Assembly: GCF_006742205.1 (NCBI RefSeq)
Contig: NZ_AP019721.1
Location: 1,178,001-1,242,000 of the forward strand
Direction: 5' to 3'
Length of the DNA: 64,000 nucleotides
Origin: Staphylococcus epidermidis
GTDB lineage: Bacteria > Bacillota > Bacilli > Staphylococcales > Staphylococcaceae
The notes beneath the pieces are model-generated. The model saw only the letters and a program-made list of their open reading frames with translations. It was not told where the DNA came from and ran no database searches. A program made the position numbers and the translations under genes. Every line of letters begins with the position of its first letter. Position 1 is the first letter of the stretch. Below are positions 43,323-53,462 of this stretch, one piece after another.

Positions 43323-43850
43323 GTGGGAATCATAAAAAAATTATTTATGCCAAATGCATATGTGAAATCAATATTTGAAATTGATATAGAAAAACTTGCC
43401 GATAGTGGTGTTAAAGGTATCATAACTGATTTAGATAATACACTTGTTGGTTGGGATGTTAAAGAACCTACTAAGGGTGTTAAATCATGGTTTGCTAAGG
43501 CTAAAGATTTAGGAATAACTGTCACAATTGTGTCAAATAATAATAAAAGTCGAGTATCAAGTTTCTCAAGTAATTTAGGTGTAGATTATATATTCAAAGC
43601 ACGTAAACCGATGGGGAAAGCCTTTAAGATGGCTATTAAAAAAATGAAAATTCAACCGAGAGAAACCGTTGTTGTAGGAGATCAAATGCTTACTGATGTG
43701 TTTGGTGGCAATTGTAATGGTTTATATACAATTATGGTAGTACCTGTTAAACGGACTGATGGATTAATTACAAAGTTTAATCGATTAATTGAAAGACGAT
43801 TATTAAATCATTTTAGAAAAAAAGGTTATATTAAATGGGAGGAAAATTGA
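43323..43850 (+). CDS. yqeG: HAD-superfamily phosphatase YqeG
   Basis: A 175-residue class IIIA HAD hydrolase. The nucleophile motif is TDLDNTLVGWD near residue 38, followed by VSNNNKSRVSSF (motif II), ARKPMGKAF (motif III lysine) and VVGDQMLTDVFGGN (motif IV). The substrate is unknown; it may be a phosphatidylglycerophosphatase (PGP-like), but the sequence does not decide. It starts at GTG with AAAGGTG upstream. yqeH begins right at its stop. Confidence 0.9.
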   Translation: MGIIKKLFMPNAYVKSIFEIDIEKLADSGVKGIITDLDNTLVGWDVKEPTKGVKSWFAKAKDLGITVTIVSNNNKSRVSSFSSNLGVDYIFKARKPMGKAFKMAIKKMKIQPRETVVVGDQMLTDVFGGNCNGLYTIMVVPVKRTDGLITKFNRLIERRLLNHFRKKGYIKWEEN

Positions 43851-44951
43851 TTGAATGAAATACTAAAATGTATTGGATGTGGTGCACCCCTACAGTCAGA
43901 AAATAAAGACGCACCCGGCTATGTTCCAGAACATAATATGTTTCGAGAAGATGTCATCTGTAGAAGATGTTTTAGATTGAAAAATTATAATGAAGTTCAA
44001 GATGTGGGTATGGAAAGTGAAGATTTTTTAAATCTACTTACTGGACTATCTGAAAAAAAAGGAATTATTGTCAATGTAGTAGATGTGTTTGATTTTGAAG
44101 GGTCATTCATCAATGCAATACAACGGATTGTTGGTAATAAAAAAATTATATTAGTGGCAAATAAAATAGATTTATTACCTAAACAAATTAATCATCGACG
44201 TGTAAAAGAATGGTTGAGAAAATCTGCTCGTAAATATGGATTAGAAGCAGAAGATGTCGTTCTTATTTCTGCAAATAAAGGTTGGGGGATTGATGAATTA
44301 TTGCAATCTATAAACCATGTAAGAAATAAAGATGACGTATACATTGTAGGTACAACGAATGTTGGAAAATCTACATTAATTAATAAATTAATTGAACAGA
44401 GTGTGGGAGAAAAAGATGTAGTAACTACATCACGCTTTCCAGGAACAACTTTAGATATGATAGATATTCCATTAGACGAAAAATCATTTATGTTTGATAC
44501 ACCAGGTATCATTCAATCACATCAAATGACAAATTATGTATCTGAAAATGAGTTGAAAATCATTATACCTAAAAATGAAATAAAGCAACGTGTGTATCAA
44601 CTTAATGAAAAACAGACATTATTTTTCGGAGGATTGGCACGCATTGATTATGTATCTGGTGGTAAAAGACCACTTGTTTGTTTCTTTTCAAATGATTTAA
44701 ATATTCATAGAACTAAAACCGAGAAAGCTAATGATTTATGGAAATCCCAATTAGGCGCATTGCTTTCACCGCCTCAAGATGCACAACAATTTAATCTTAA
44801 TGATGTAAAAGCAGTAAGACTGGAAACTGGTAAAACTAAACGTGACATCATGATATCTGGTTTAGGATTCATAACTATTGATGCTGGTGCAAAAGTGATA
44901 GTTCGTGTTCCAAAACATGTAGATGTTATTTTAAGAAATTCAATTCTTTAA
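43851..44951 (+). CDS. yqeH: Ribosome biogenesis GTPase YqeH
   Basis: A circularly permuted GTPase needed for 30S assembly. It has 366 residues from the TTG at 43851, which directly follows the yqeG stop, with GGAGG upstream. An N-terminal zinc finger (CIGCGAPLQ and CRRC, about 6-42) is followed by permuted G motifs in the order G4 (NKIDLLP near 103), G1 (GTTNVGKSTL near 168) and G3 (FDTPGI near 216). The C-terminal domain is the usual TRAP-like region. Confidence 0.94.
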   Translation: MNEILKCIGCGAPLQSENKDAPGYVPEHNMFREDVICRRCFRLKNYNEVQDVGMESEDFLNLLTGLSEKKGIIVNVVDVFDFEGSFINAIQRIVGNKKIILVANKIDLLPKQINHRRVKEWLRKSARKYGLEAEDVVLISANKGWGIDELLQSINHVRNKDDVYIVGTTNVGKSTLINKLIEQSVGEKDVVTTSRFPGTTLDMIDIPLDEKSFMFDTPGIIQSHQMTNYVSENELKIIIPKNEIKQRVYQLNEKQTLFFGGLARIDYVSGGKRPLVCFFSNDLNIHRTKTEKANDLWKSQLGALLSPPQDAQQFNLNDVKAVRLETGKTKRDIMISGLGFITIDAGAKVIVRVPKHVDVILRNSIL

Positions 44952-44966
44952 AAAGAGGTGATAAAA

Positions 44967-45775
44967 GTGAAATTTGCAGTAATTGGAAACCCCATTTCTC
45001 ATTCATTATCGCCATTGATGCATCATGCTAATTTTCAATCTTTAAATTTGGAAAACACGTATGAAGCGATAAATGTACCAGTTAATCAATTTCAAGACAT
45101 TAAAAAAATAATTTCAGAAAAGAGCATTGATGGATTCAATGTTACTATTCCACATAAAGAACGTATTATTCCGTACCTAGATGATATTAATGAACAAGCG
45201 AAATCTGTTGGGGCGGTAAATACAGTTTTAGTTAAAGATGGTAAGTGGATTGGTTATAATACTGATGGAATTGGTTATGTTAATGGTTTAAAACAAATAT
45301 ATGAAGGTATAGAAGACGCTTATATATTAATTTTAGGTGCAGGTGGAGCAAGTAAAGGTATAGCAAATGAATTATATAAAATCGTTCGTCCGACTTTAAC
45401 AGTTGCAAATAGAACGATGTCTCGTTTTAATAATTGGTCGTTAAATATTAACAAAATAAATTTAAGCCATGCAGAAAGCCATTTAGATGAATTTGATATT
45501 ATAATAAACACTACACCTGCTGGTATGAACGGCAATACAGATTCTGTAATTTCTTTAAATCGTTTAGCTTCACATACTTTAGTAAGTGATATTGTTTATA
45601 ATCCATATAAAACACCAATACTAATAGAAGCTGAACAAAGAGGTAATCCAATCTATAATGGTCTTGATATGTTCGTTCATCAAGGTGCTGAAAGTTTTAA
45701 AATTTGGACTAATCTAGAACCAGATATAAAAGCAATGAAAAACATAGTAATTCAAAAATTGAAAGGAGAATTATG

Positions 45776-45776
<1 letters not shown>
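44967..45776 (+). CDS. aroE: Shikimate dehydrogenase
   Basis: Reduces 3-dehydroshikimate with NADPH in aromatic amino acid synthesis. It has 269 residues from GTG 44967 ([20 protein letters not shown]), seven bases after AGAGGTG; a GTG at 44958 is in that site. It shows the shikimate-binding SHSLSPLMH, the catalytic lysine in TIPHKERI (about residue 65), the NADP glycine loop [11 protein letters not shown] near 127, and NTTPAGM. It is the fixed member of the yqeH-aroE-yhbY-nadD operon. Confidence 0.96.
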
Positions 45777-47212
<1,436 letters not shown>

Positions 47213-47566
47213 ATGAATTCAGAAGAATTATTAAATATTGCTGTCGAAGCGGCAGAGAATAAGAAAGCAGAAGATATTATTTCTCTCAATATGAATGAAA
47301 TTAGTGATATGACAGATTATTTTGTAGTCTGTCACGGGAACAATGAACGTCAAGTTCAATCCATTGCTAGATCTGTTAAAGAAGTGGCACATAAACATGA
47401 TATTGACGTTAAACGTATGGAAGGCTATCAAGAAGCTCGATGGATACTTATTGATTTAGCAAATGTAGTTGTTCATGTTTTTCATAAGGATGAAAGAAGC
47501 TATTACAATTTAGAGAAATTATATCAAGATGCACCTATTAAAGAATACGGTCAGGCAGTATTTTAG
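47213..47566 (+). CDS. rsfS: Ribosomal silencing factor RsfS
   Basis: A 117-residue Iojap/DUF143 protein that binds L14 (uL14) and blocks subunit joining when nutrients are short. The family motifs DMTDYFVVCHGNNERQVQSI (about 31-50), EGYQEARWILIDLANVVVH (about 75-93) and YYNLEKLY are present. It is directly adjacent to the yqeK stop. Confidence 0.95.
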   Translation: MNSEELLNIAVEAAENKKAEDIISLNMNEISDMTDYFVVCHGNNERQVQSIARSVKEVAHKHDIDVKRMEGYQEARWILIDLANVVVHVFHKDERSYYNLEKLYQDAPIKEYGQAVF

Positions 47567-47568
47567 TC

Positions 47569-48288
47569 ATGAATCAATATGAAGATATGAGTTTAGTATA
47601 TGACAAACTTACTCAAGATCAACCGTATCATTCGTGGTTTAATATTGTTGAGCATTTCTTACCTTCTGATAGTCATGATTTGTTAGATATTGGTTGCGGT
47701 ACTGGCAACTTAACACAATTACTAACGTCACTAGGTGAAGTCACTGGTATGGATATTAGTGTAGATATGTTATCAATAGCTAGACAAAAAACAAATCAAG
47801 TGAAGTGGATCGAAGGTAATATGACTCACTTTAATTTGAACAAAAAATTTAATATGATTACAATATTTTGTGATTCACTGAATTATTTAGAAACATTAAA
47901 TGACGTAAAAATGACATTCAAAAGAGTGTATCAACATTTAAATAAAAATGGTGTTTTTATTTTTGATGTACATACTGTTCATAAAATGAAAACATTATTT
48001 AATAATAAAAGTTATATTGATGAATCTGATAATGTTTTTGTAGGTTGGGATGCAATATGTGGGGATGAACCATTAAGTGTTTATCATGAAATGACTTTCT
48101 TTGTATCACAGCAAAATGGATTGTATCAACGCTTTGACGAATCACATTATCAAAGAACATATGAGGAACAAATTTATCGAAATTTACTAAAAGATGTTGG
48201 GTATCATAGTGTTAAGACTTTTACAGACTTTAACATTCACAGTCATGAAGAAGATGCCCATCGCTTGTTTTTTGTTGCTAAAAAATAA
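47569..48288 (+). CDS. yqeM: SAM-dependent methyltransferase YqeM
   Basis: A 239-residue class I methyltransferase with HDLLDIGCGTGNLTQLL near residue 37 and a C-terminal RQ.FDEDAHR-like region. The target is unknown. It is the last gene in the operon from mtnN, directly after rsfS with no visible ribosome site, so probably coupled. A terminator that also covers the comEA ribosome site follows. Confidence 0.86.
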   Translation: MNQYEDMSLVYDKLTQDQPYHSWFNIVEHFLPSDSHDLLDIGCGTGNLTQLLTSLGEVTGMDISVDMLSIARQKTNQVKWIEGNMTHFNLNKKFNMITIFCDSLNYLETLNDVKMTFKRVYQHLNKNGVFIFDVHTVHKMKTLFNNKSYIDESDNVFVGWDAICGDEPLSVYHEMTFFVSQQNGLYQRFDESHYQRTYEEQIYRNLLKDVGYHSVKTFTDFNIHSHEEDAHRLFFVAKK

Positions 48289-48299
48289 ATTTTTAAAAG

Positions 48300-48346
48300 T
48301 AAAATCACTTCTCAGTACGTTAATAATACTGAAGGAGTGATTTTTT
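48300..48346 (+). terminator. Terminator between yqeM and comEA, overlapping the comEA ribosome site
   Basis: AAAATCACTTCTCAGTA and TACTGAAGGAGTGATTTT arms, with one short internal mismatch, around CGTTAATAA, followed by a T-run that runs into the GTG start of comEA. AAGGAG at 48332-48337 lies within the 3' arm. Confidence 0.8.
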
Positions 48347-49021
48347 GTGTTTAATATTAACAGACGATATATCGATTTTTTTATGAAATGGAAGTTGTAC
48401 ATCTTGATTATATTAATAATGTTAACAACATTCTTTTTTTACTTACTCAATGATAACAATAATGATTTGATACAGAATAGTCAGGAAAGACAATCTAAAA
48501 TATCTGACCAGCAAATAAAAAATAGCAAAAAGTTAAATAAAAAAGAAGTGTCTATTCAAAAAGATAATACAAAAGAAACTAAAATATTTATCGATATTAA
48601 AGGTGCTGTTAAACATCCGAATGTATATGAAATGTCTTCTTCGAATAGAGTCATTGATGCTTTAAATAAAGCAGAGGTATTAAAGGATGCAGACTTATCA
48701 CAATTAAATCTTTCTGAAAAATTAGTTGATCAAAAACTTATCTATGTTCCTAAAAAGGGTGAGAATAGTATGAAAATCAACTCACAGCAATCAACATTGA
48801 ATTCGAGTGACGTAAAAATCAACACGAATCAACCTTTAAATTTAAACTCTGCTACTGAAGAACAATTGAAAAACATACCAGGAATAGGTCCAAGTAAAGC
48901 TAAAGAAATTTTAAATTACAGAGAACAAAATCATGGATTTAATAGTATCGATGACTTAATGAAAATAAAAGGATTCGGAAAGAAAACATTTGAAAAACTG
49001 AAAGAACATTTTACTATTTAA
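48347..49021 (+). CDS. comEA: Competence DNA receptor ComEA
   Basis: A DNA-binding receptor for transformation, 224 residues. A single membrane anchor lies about residues 14-34 (WKLYILIILIMLTTFFFYLL). A charged linker follows, then an SLBB domain (IFIDIKGAVKHPNVYEM, about 81-97) and a C-terminal helix-hairpin-helix pair (LKNIPGIGPSKAKEILNY near 175, MKIKGFGKKTFEKL near 205). It starts at GTG, behind a ribosome site that is locked in the terminator hairpin. ComEB and ComEC follow. Confidence 0.92.
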   Translation: MFNINRRYIDFFMKWKLYILIILIMLTTFFFYLLNDNNNDLIQNSQERQSKISDQQIKNSKKLNKKEVSIQKDNTKETKIFIDIKGAVKHPNVYEMSSSNRVIDALNKAEVLKDADLSQLNLSEKLVDQKLIYVPKKGENSMKINSQQSTLNSSDVKINTNQPLNLNSATEEQLKNIPGIGPSKAKEILNYREQNHGFNSIDDLMKIKGFGKKTFEKLKEHFTI

Positions 49022-49100
49022 ATTATCATTCATTGCAATATTAAGTCTAAATGATTAAGCTATAAATATTACAACTACTTAATTTAAGGAGGCATAGTTA

Positions 49101-49562
49101 ATGGAACGAATTAAATGGGAAGAATACTTCATGGCTCAGAGTCATTTACTGGCATTAAGATCAACGTGTAAAAGATTATCAGTTGGTGCTACAATCGTAA
49201 AGGATAATAGAATAATAGCGGGTGGATATAACGGCTCAGTAGCTGGAGAAGTGCACTGTATTGATGAGGGGTGCTTAATTGAAGATGGACATTGTATACG
49301 TACTATACATGCAGAAATGAACGCACTACTACAATGTGCAAAACAGGGTGTATCAACAGAAGGAGCAACGATTTACGTTACTCATTTCCCTTGTTTAAAC
49401 TGTACGAAATCAATAATACAAGCAGGTATCAAAACGATTTACTATGCACAAGATTATCATAATAATGACTATGCCATTAAATTATTGAAGCAATCAGGAA
49501 TTGAATATAAAAAAATTCCGTTTTCACCTGAATATGTTGCTCAATATCTGACTCAAGAATAA
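49101..49562 (+). CDS. comEB: dCMP deaminase family protein ComEB
   Basis: A 153-residue zinc-dependent deoxycytidylate deaminase, named for its place in the comE operon although not needed for transformation in Bacillus. The catalytic site is RTIHAEMNALLQC near residue 70 and PCLNCTKSI near 97, with additional zinc-binding Cys/His in HCIDEGCLIEDGHC. It has a strong AAGGAGG ribosome site. The comEC start follows four bases after its stop. Confidence 0.93.
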   Translation: MERIKWEEYFMAQSHLLALRSTCKRLSVGATIVKDNRIIAGGYNGSVAGEVHCIDEGCLIEDGHCIRTIHAEMNALLQCAKQGVSTEGATIYVTHFPCLNCTKSIIQAGIKTIYYAQDYHNNDYAIKLLKQSGIEYKKIPFSPEYVAQYLTQE

Positions 49563-49565
49563 CCA

Positions 49566-51782
49566 ATGTTTTACATTGCTCTTGCTTTTTTGGTAGGGGT
49601 ACTTTGGATAAAATTCAAAGTAATCTCTATCTCCTTAATATTAACTCTTTTGTTACTAATTATGATAAAAAGGCTTAATATTATAATACTATTATTAATG
49701 TTTATTTCAGCTATAAGTTCATTTTTTTTAATAAGTTCCTATAACCAAACCGAAATTAAAAACATAAATAGTTTATATAATGAACCGTTTATTGATGATT
49801 TTGTTACTTTCAAATCTTTTACGCCTAAATCAACATACTATACTGGCATATTAAATTATAAAAATAAAGACTATAGATACTTTTACAAAATATTAAAGTC
49901 AAATTTCAAGCAAGATTTAACTCATAAAAGTTGTCGAGTTAAAGGAGAATTTAAATTCGAAAAAGAGTTGTCCTTGTTGAATATTTCAACAGTTCAATTT
50001 AAGTCTTGCCAAGAAAACAATATTTTCACTCCTATATATCATCATCAAAATTATATCACCAAAATAATTCATAAATCTGGGGTCACGCATCCTGAAAGAA
50101 TATTAGCGTTGATAACAGGTGATACCTCTCTAATTGATGAATATTACAAATCTAACATCAAAGATATAGGTATTTACCATTTACTAGCTATAAGTGGTAC
50201 ACATGTTGGTACAATTATTGTCCTCGTTTATCAACTGTTAGTACGTTTAAATATACCTCTAGTTCTCATTAAAGGTGTAACTATTTTACTATTATTAATC
50301 TACGCTGTTTATACTGGATTTGTACCTAGTGCCATGCGTGCCATTTCAATTGCAATCATTATACTTATGTTGCCAATCCATTTTAGGAAAAGTTCTATAC
50401 ATGTGCTTTCATTTATATTTGTGTTAATGATTCTCTTAAATCCTCAATTTATAAATCACATTGGTTTTCAGTTCTCTTTTTTGATAAGTTTATTTATTAT
50501 ATTGGCAAAACCATATATAAGTGCTTTAAAACCACTTAAATGTTTGTTTATTATTAGTTTTTTGGCTCAATTAGGTTCAATTGTAATTAATACCTATCAT
50601 TTTAATCAATTTCAATGGATAGGTTTGCTATCTAATTTTATATTTGTTCCATTCTATTCTTTTATATTATTTCCTTCGGTCATTATCTACTTTATTTTAA
50701 TTCACTTTTTTCAACATAGCTTCCTATTAAATACTTATATAAATATGCTTTTTAAAATTCATGACTGGCTAGTTCAATTATTTTTAAATTTAAATCATTT
50801 AAAGTGGTACATTCCTAAATTAAACCAATATAGTTTACTTATTTTGATTATACTAACGTTAATTTTTCTTTACATACTTGTCTATAGAGGGTTTGTTACA
50901 TCCGTACTAAGTTTTTTAATTGTTTTAATCATTTTTACACATTTAATTAGACCACATTATGCCGAGTTAACACTTTTTGATGTGGGTCAAGGAGATAGCA
51001 TTTTATTCAAAACAAAGTCAAATAAAAGTGTTTTGATTGATACAGGAGGTAAAAGAAATGAAAATGTAAGTTTTAAACATAATAATATTGCCAAATATAA
51101 AATTTTACCAAGTATTAAGAAAAAGGGTATTACCACTATAAATTATTTAGTAATTACACATCCTCATGCCGATCATATGGGTGAATTAATATATTTTTTA
51201 AATAATATTAATGTGAATAATCTCGTTTTAAATATTGAAAGTTTCCCATTAGAATTACTTAAAGAGGTTACGACAAAATGCAAGGAAAAAAAGATAAATA
51301 TCTTGGATGTAAATCAAGTTAAAAAAATAGATATTGATAATAGTAAGATAAGCTTTTTAAATAGTTTTATACCATTAAGTGATGATAAAAATGAACATTC
51401 CATTGTTACATTAATTGAATATAACGGCATTAATATTCTACTGATGGGAGATGCAACTGTTAATAATGAAGACATTCTATTGAAGAGATATAATTTACCA
51501 AAAATAGATATTCTAAAAGTTGGTCATCATGGAAGTAGGACAAGTAGTTCGAAATTATTTATTAAAGATATAGAACCTAAAATCAGTCTTATATCTAGTG
51601 GTAAAAATAATAAGTATCATTTACCTAATTTGGATGTTATTCAAAGATTAAAATATTATGGTAGTAAAGTTTTTGATACTCAAGACAACGGGGAATTAAC
51701 TATAAATTTAGATGAAGAAGTTTACATAGTCTACCGTGATAATTTAAATCAAAAGAGTTTAGCTAGAGAAAGTGTATCGTAA
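49566..51782 (+). CDS. comEC: DNA uptake channel protein ComEC
   Basis: A polytopic membrane protein carrying transforming DNA across the membrane, 738 residues and intact. The N-terminal OB-like region and the Competence domain (about 170-440; LLAISGTHVGTIIVLVYQLL near 208) contain around ten membrane segments. The C-terminal metallo-beta-lactamase-like domain (about 470-735) has FDVGQGDSILFK and VITHPHADHMGE with the HxHxDH metal motif, then GHHGSRTSSS. No good ribosome site precedes it, so translation probably depends on comEB. The completeness suggests the uptake machinery is kept. Confidence 0.94.
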   Translation: MFYIALAFLVGVLWIKFKVISISLILTLLLLIMIKRLNIIILLLMFISAISSFFLISSYNQTEIKNINSLYNEPFIDDFVTFKSFTPKSTYYTGILNYKNKDYRYFYKILKSNFKQDLTHKSCRVKGEFKFEKELSLLNISTVQFKSCQENNIFTPIYHHQNYITKIIHKSGVTHPERILALITGDTSLIDEYYKSNIKDIGIYHLLAISGTHVGTIIVLVYQLLVRLNIPLVLIKGVTILLLLIYAVYTGFVPSAMRAISIAIIILMLPIHFRKSSIHVLSFIFVLMILLNPQFINHIGFQFSFLISLFIILAKPYISALKPLKCLFIISFLAQLGSIVINTYHFNQFQWIGLLSNFIFVPFYSFILFPSVIIYFILIHFFQHSFLLNTYINMLFKIHDWLVQLFLNLNHLKWYIPKLNQYSLLILIILTLIFLYILVYRGFVTSVLSFLIVLIIFTHLIRPHYAELTLFDVGQGDSILFKTKSNKSVLIDTGGKRNENVSFKHNNIAKYKILPSIKKKGITTINYLVITHPHADHMGELIYFLNNINVNNLVLNIESFPLELLKEVTTKCKEKKINILDVNQVKKIDIDNSKISFLNSFIPLSDDKNEHSIVTLIEYNGINILLMGDATVNNEDILLKRYNLPKIDILKVGHHGSRTSSSKLFIKDIEPKISLISSGKNNKYHLPNLDVIQRLKYYGSKVFDTQDNGELTINLDEEVYIVYRDNLNQKSLARESVS

Positions 51783-51826
51783 AGTGATATAATTCATGAG
51801 TATGATATATAGAGGAAGGTGTACGT

Positions 51827-52801
51827 ATGAGCAACAATATCTTCACTGTCTACGGTGAAGTACCAGAATTAGTCGAAAAGAAAACAAAAGAAATTGTAAA
51901 TGATTATCTAGGACAAGAGATAGATGACTTTAATTATGTAAAATACAACTTGTATGAGAGTGACCTAACTCCGATTATTGAAGAGACACTTACTATGCCT
52001 TTTTTCTCAAATAAAAAAGCAATTGTTGTAAAGAACTCGTATGTTTTTACAGGGGAAAAATTTTCTAAAGATTTAAATCACAATTCTGACGAGCTTATAA
52101 AATTTTTAGAAAAATATGATGGTGAAAATCTCATTATCTTTGAAGTGTATCAGCCTAAACTAGATGAGCGCAAAAAACTCACGAAAACGTTGAAGAAAAA
52201 TGCACAACTTAAGAAAATTGAACAAATGTCTGAAAAGGAATTAAAGCATTGGATTAAAAATACACTAAACAATAATTATAAAGATATTAAGCAAGATGCT
52301 CTTGAATTATTTATTGAATTAACTGGTGTTAACTATAATATTGTTTCTCAAGAATTAGAAAAATTAATTTTATTCATAGGTGAGAGACCTATAATTAATA
52401 AAGAAGATATCGATTTAATTATTAATAGAAGTTTAGAACAAAATGTATTTCTACTAACTGAATACATTCAAAAAGGTAATAAGAATAAAGCTATACAATT
52501 AGTCAATGATTTAATCATTATGAAAGAAGAACCTATAAAATTACTGGCATTAATTACTAGTAATTATAGATTATATTATCAATGTAAAATTCTTAGTCAA
52601 AAAGGCTATAGTGGGCAACAAATTGCAAAGACTGTAAATGCACACCCTTATAGAGTAAAACTAGCACTCAATCAATCCCGACATTATAAACTAGAAAGTT
52701 TGTTTAACATCATAAACGCTTGTGCAGAGACTGACTACAAACTAAAATCATCTTATATGGATAAACAACTCATTTTAGAATTATTCATACTATCTCTATA
52801 A
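51827..52801 (+). CDS. holA: DNA polymerase III delta subunit HolA
   Basis: Loads the sliding clamp as part of the clamp-loader complex (YqeN in Bacillus). It has 324 residues, with the family patterns IEETLTMPFFSNKKAIVVKN near 50, NLIIFEVYQPKLDERKKL near 95 and LTGVNYNIVSQELEKL near 167. The three-domain AAA+ fold lacks Walker motifs, as expected for delta. GAGGAAGG precedes the ATG. It converges on rpsT with a shared terminator. Confidence 0.94.
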   Translation: MSNNIFTVYGEVPELVEKKTKEIVNDYLGQEIDDFNYVKYNLYESDLTPIIEETLTMPFFSNKKAIVVKNSYVFTGEKFSKDLNHNSDELIKFLEKYDGENLIIFEVYQPKLDERKKLTKTLKKNAQLKKIEQMSEKELKHWIKNTLNNNYKDIKQDALELFIELTGVNYNIVSQELEKLILFIGERPIINKEDIDLIINRSLEQNVFLLTEYIQKGNKNKAIQLVNDLIIMKEEPIKLLALITSNYRLYYQCKILSQKGYSGQQIAKTVNAHPYRVKLALNQSRHYKLESLFNIINACAETDYKLKSSYMDKQLILELFILSL

Positions 52802-52866
52802 AAAATTTGAGGTAGGAGATATAAAATAAATCCTATCGACAATAGAAATATTGGTTGTAAAGTAAT

Positions 52867-52910
52867 AAAACAGAGCCTAGGACAATTCGTTTTGTCCTAA
52901 GCTCTGTTTT
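52867..52910. terminator. Bidirectional terminator between holA and rpsT
   Basis: AAAACAGAGCCTAGGACAA and TTGTCCTAAGCTCTGTTTT form a long stem with a short loop, with A and T runs on both sides. Serves both convergent genes. Confidence 0.9.
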
Positions 52911-52918
52911 AATAATCA

Positions 52919-53170
52919 TTATTTATTAGCTGACATAAGTTTAGATTTAATACGGTCAGCTTTATTAGAATGGATTAAATTACTTTGAGATGCTTTGTCA
53001 ACTTGTTTGATAGCAAATCTTAATAATTCATCTTTGTTTTCAGCATCAGTAGAGATAGCTGTTTTAGCTCGTTTCACAGCTGTACGCATAGCGTTTTTCT
53101 TAGAAATATTTCTTTCTTCAGCTGTTTCAGTTGTTCTTACACGTTTGATTGCAGATTTAATATTTGGCAT
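52919..53170 (-). CDS. rpsT: 30S ribosomal protein S20
   Basis: 83 residues of basic helical protein beginning MPNIKSAIKRVRTTETAEER, from ATG 53170 with AGGAGGTGAC upstream; an in-frame ATG nine bases earlier precedes that site. It primes 16S rRNA folding in 30S assembly. It is encoded alone on the minus strand between holA and lepA, the same orientation as in other Bacillales. Confidence 0.97.
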   Translation of the reverse strand: MPNIKSAIKRVRTTETAEERNISKKNAMRTAVKRAKTAISTDAENKDELLRFAIKQVDKASQSNLIHSNKADRIKSKLMSANK

Positions 53171-53231
53171 TACTGTCACCTCCTAAAAGTGATCATAACT
53201 TATCAAAATTTATTTGATTACAACAAGAAAT

Positions 53232-53260
53232 ATTTTATCAAATGTCTTATATTTGTGCAA
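53232..53260 (-). promoter_or_regulatory. Promoter of rpsT
   Basis: On the minus strand TTGCAC (53260-53255), 17 bases, and TAAAAT (53237-53232), preceded by TG as an extended -10. It lies 62 bases upstream of the rpsT start. Confidence 0.72.
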
Positions 53261-53307
53261 TCATTTATTTAAAAGTAACTTCATTTGAATTTATTACTTT
53301 TTAATTG

Positions 53308-53336
53308 TTGGAATGAACTACTGAACTAGATATAAT
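53308..53336 (+). promoter_or_regulatory. Promoter of lepA
   Basis: TTGGAA (53308-53313), 17 bases, TATAAT (53331-53336). It gives a leader of about 120 bases before the lepA ATG. Confidence 0.75.
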
Positions 53337-53462
53337 AGTTATGTTAGAATTTACATTTAATTAATTATGTCAAAGATATATTGCATTAAAGTAATAAAAA
53401 CGTTACTATATCAAAGATACATAGAAGTGACAGGTTATAAAGATGAAAGCGAGAAGGATAAA

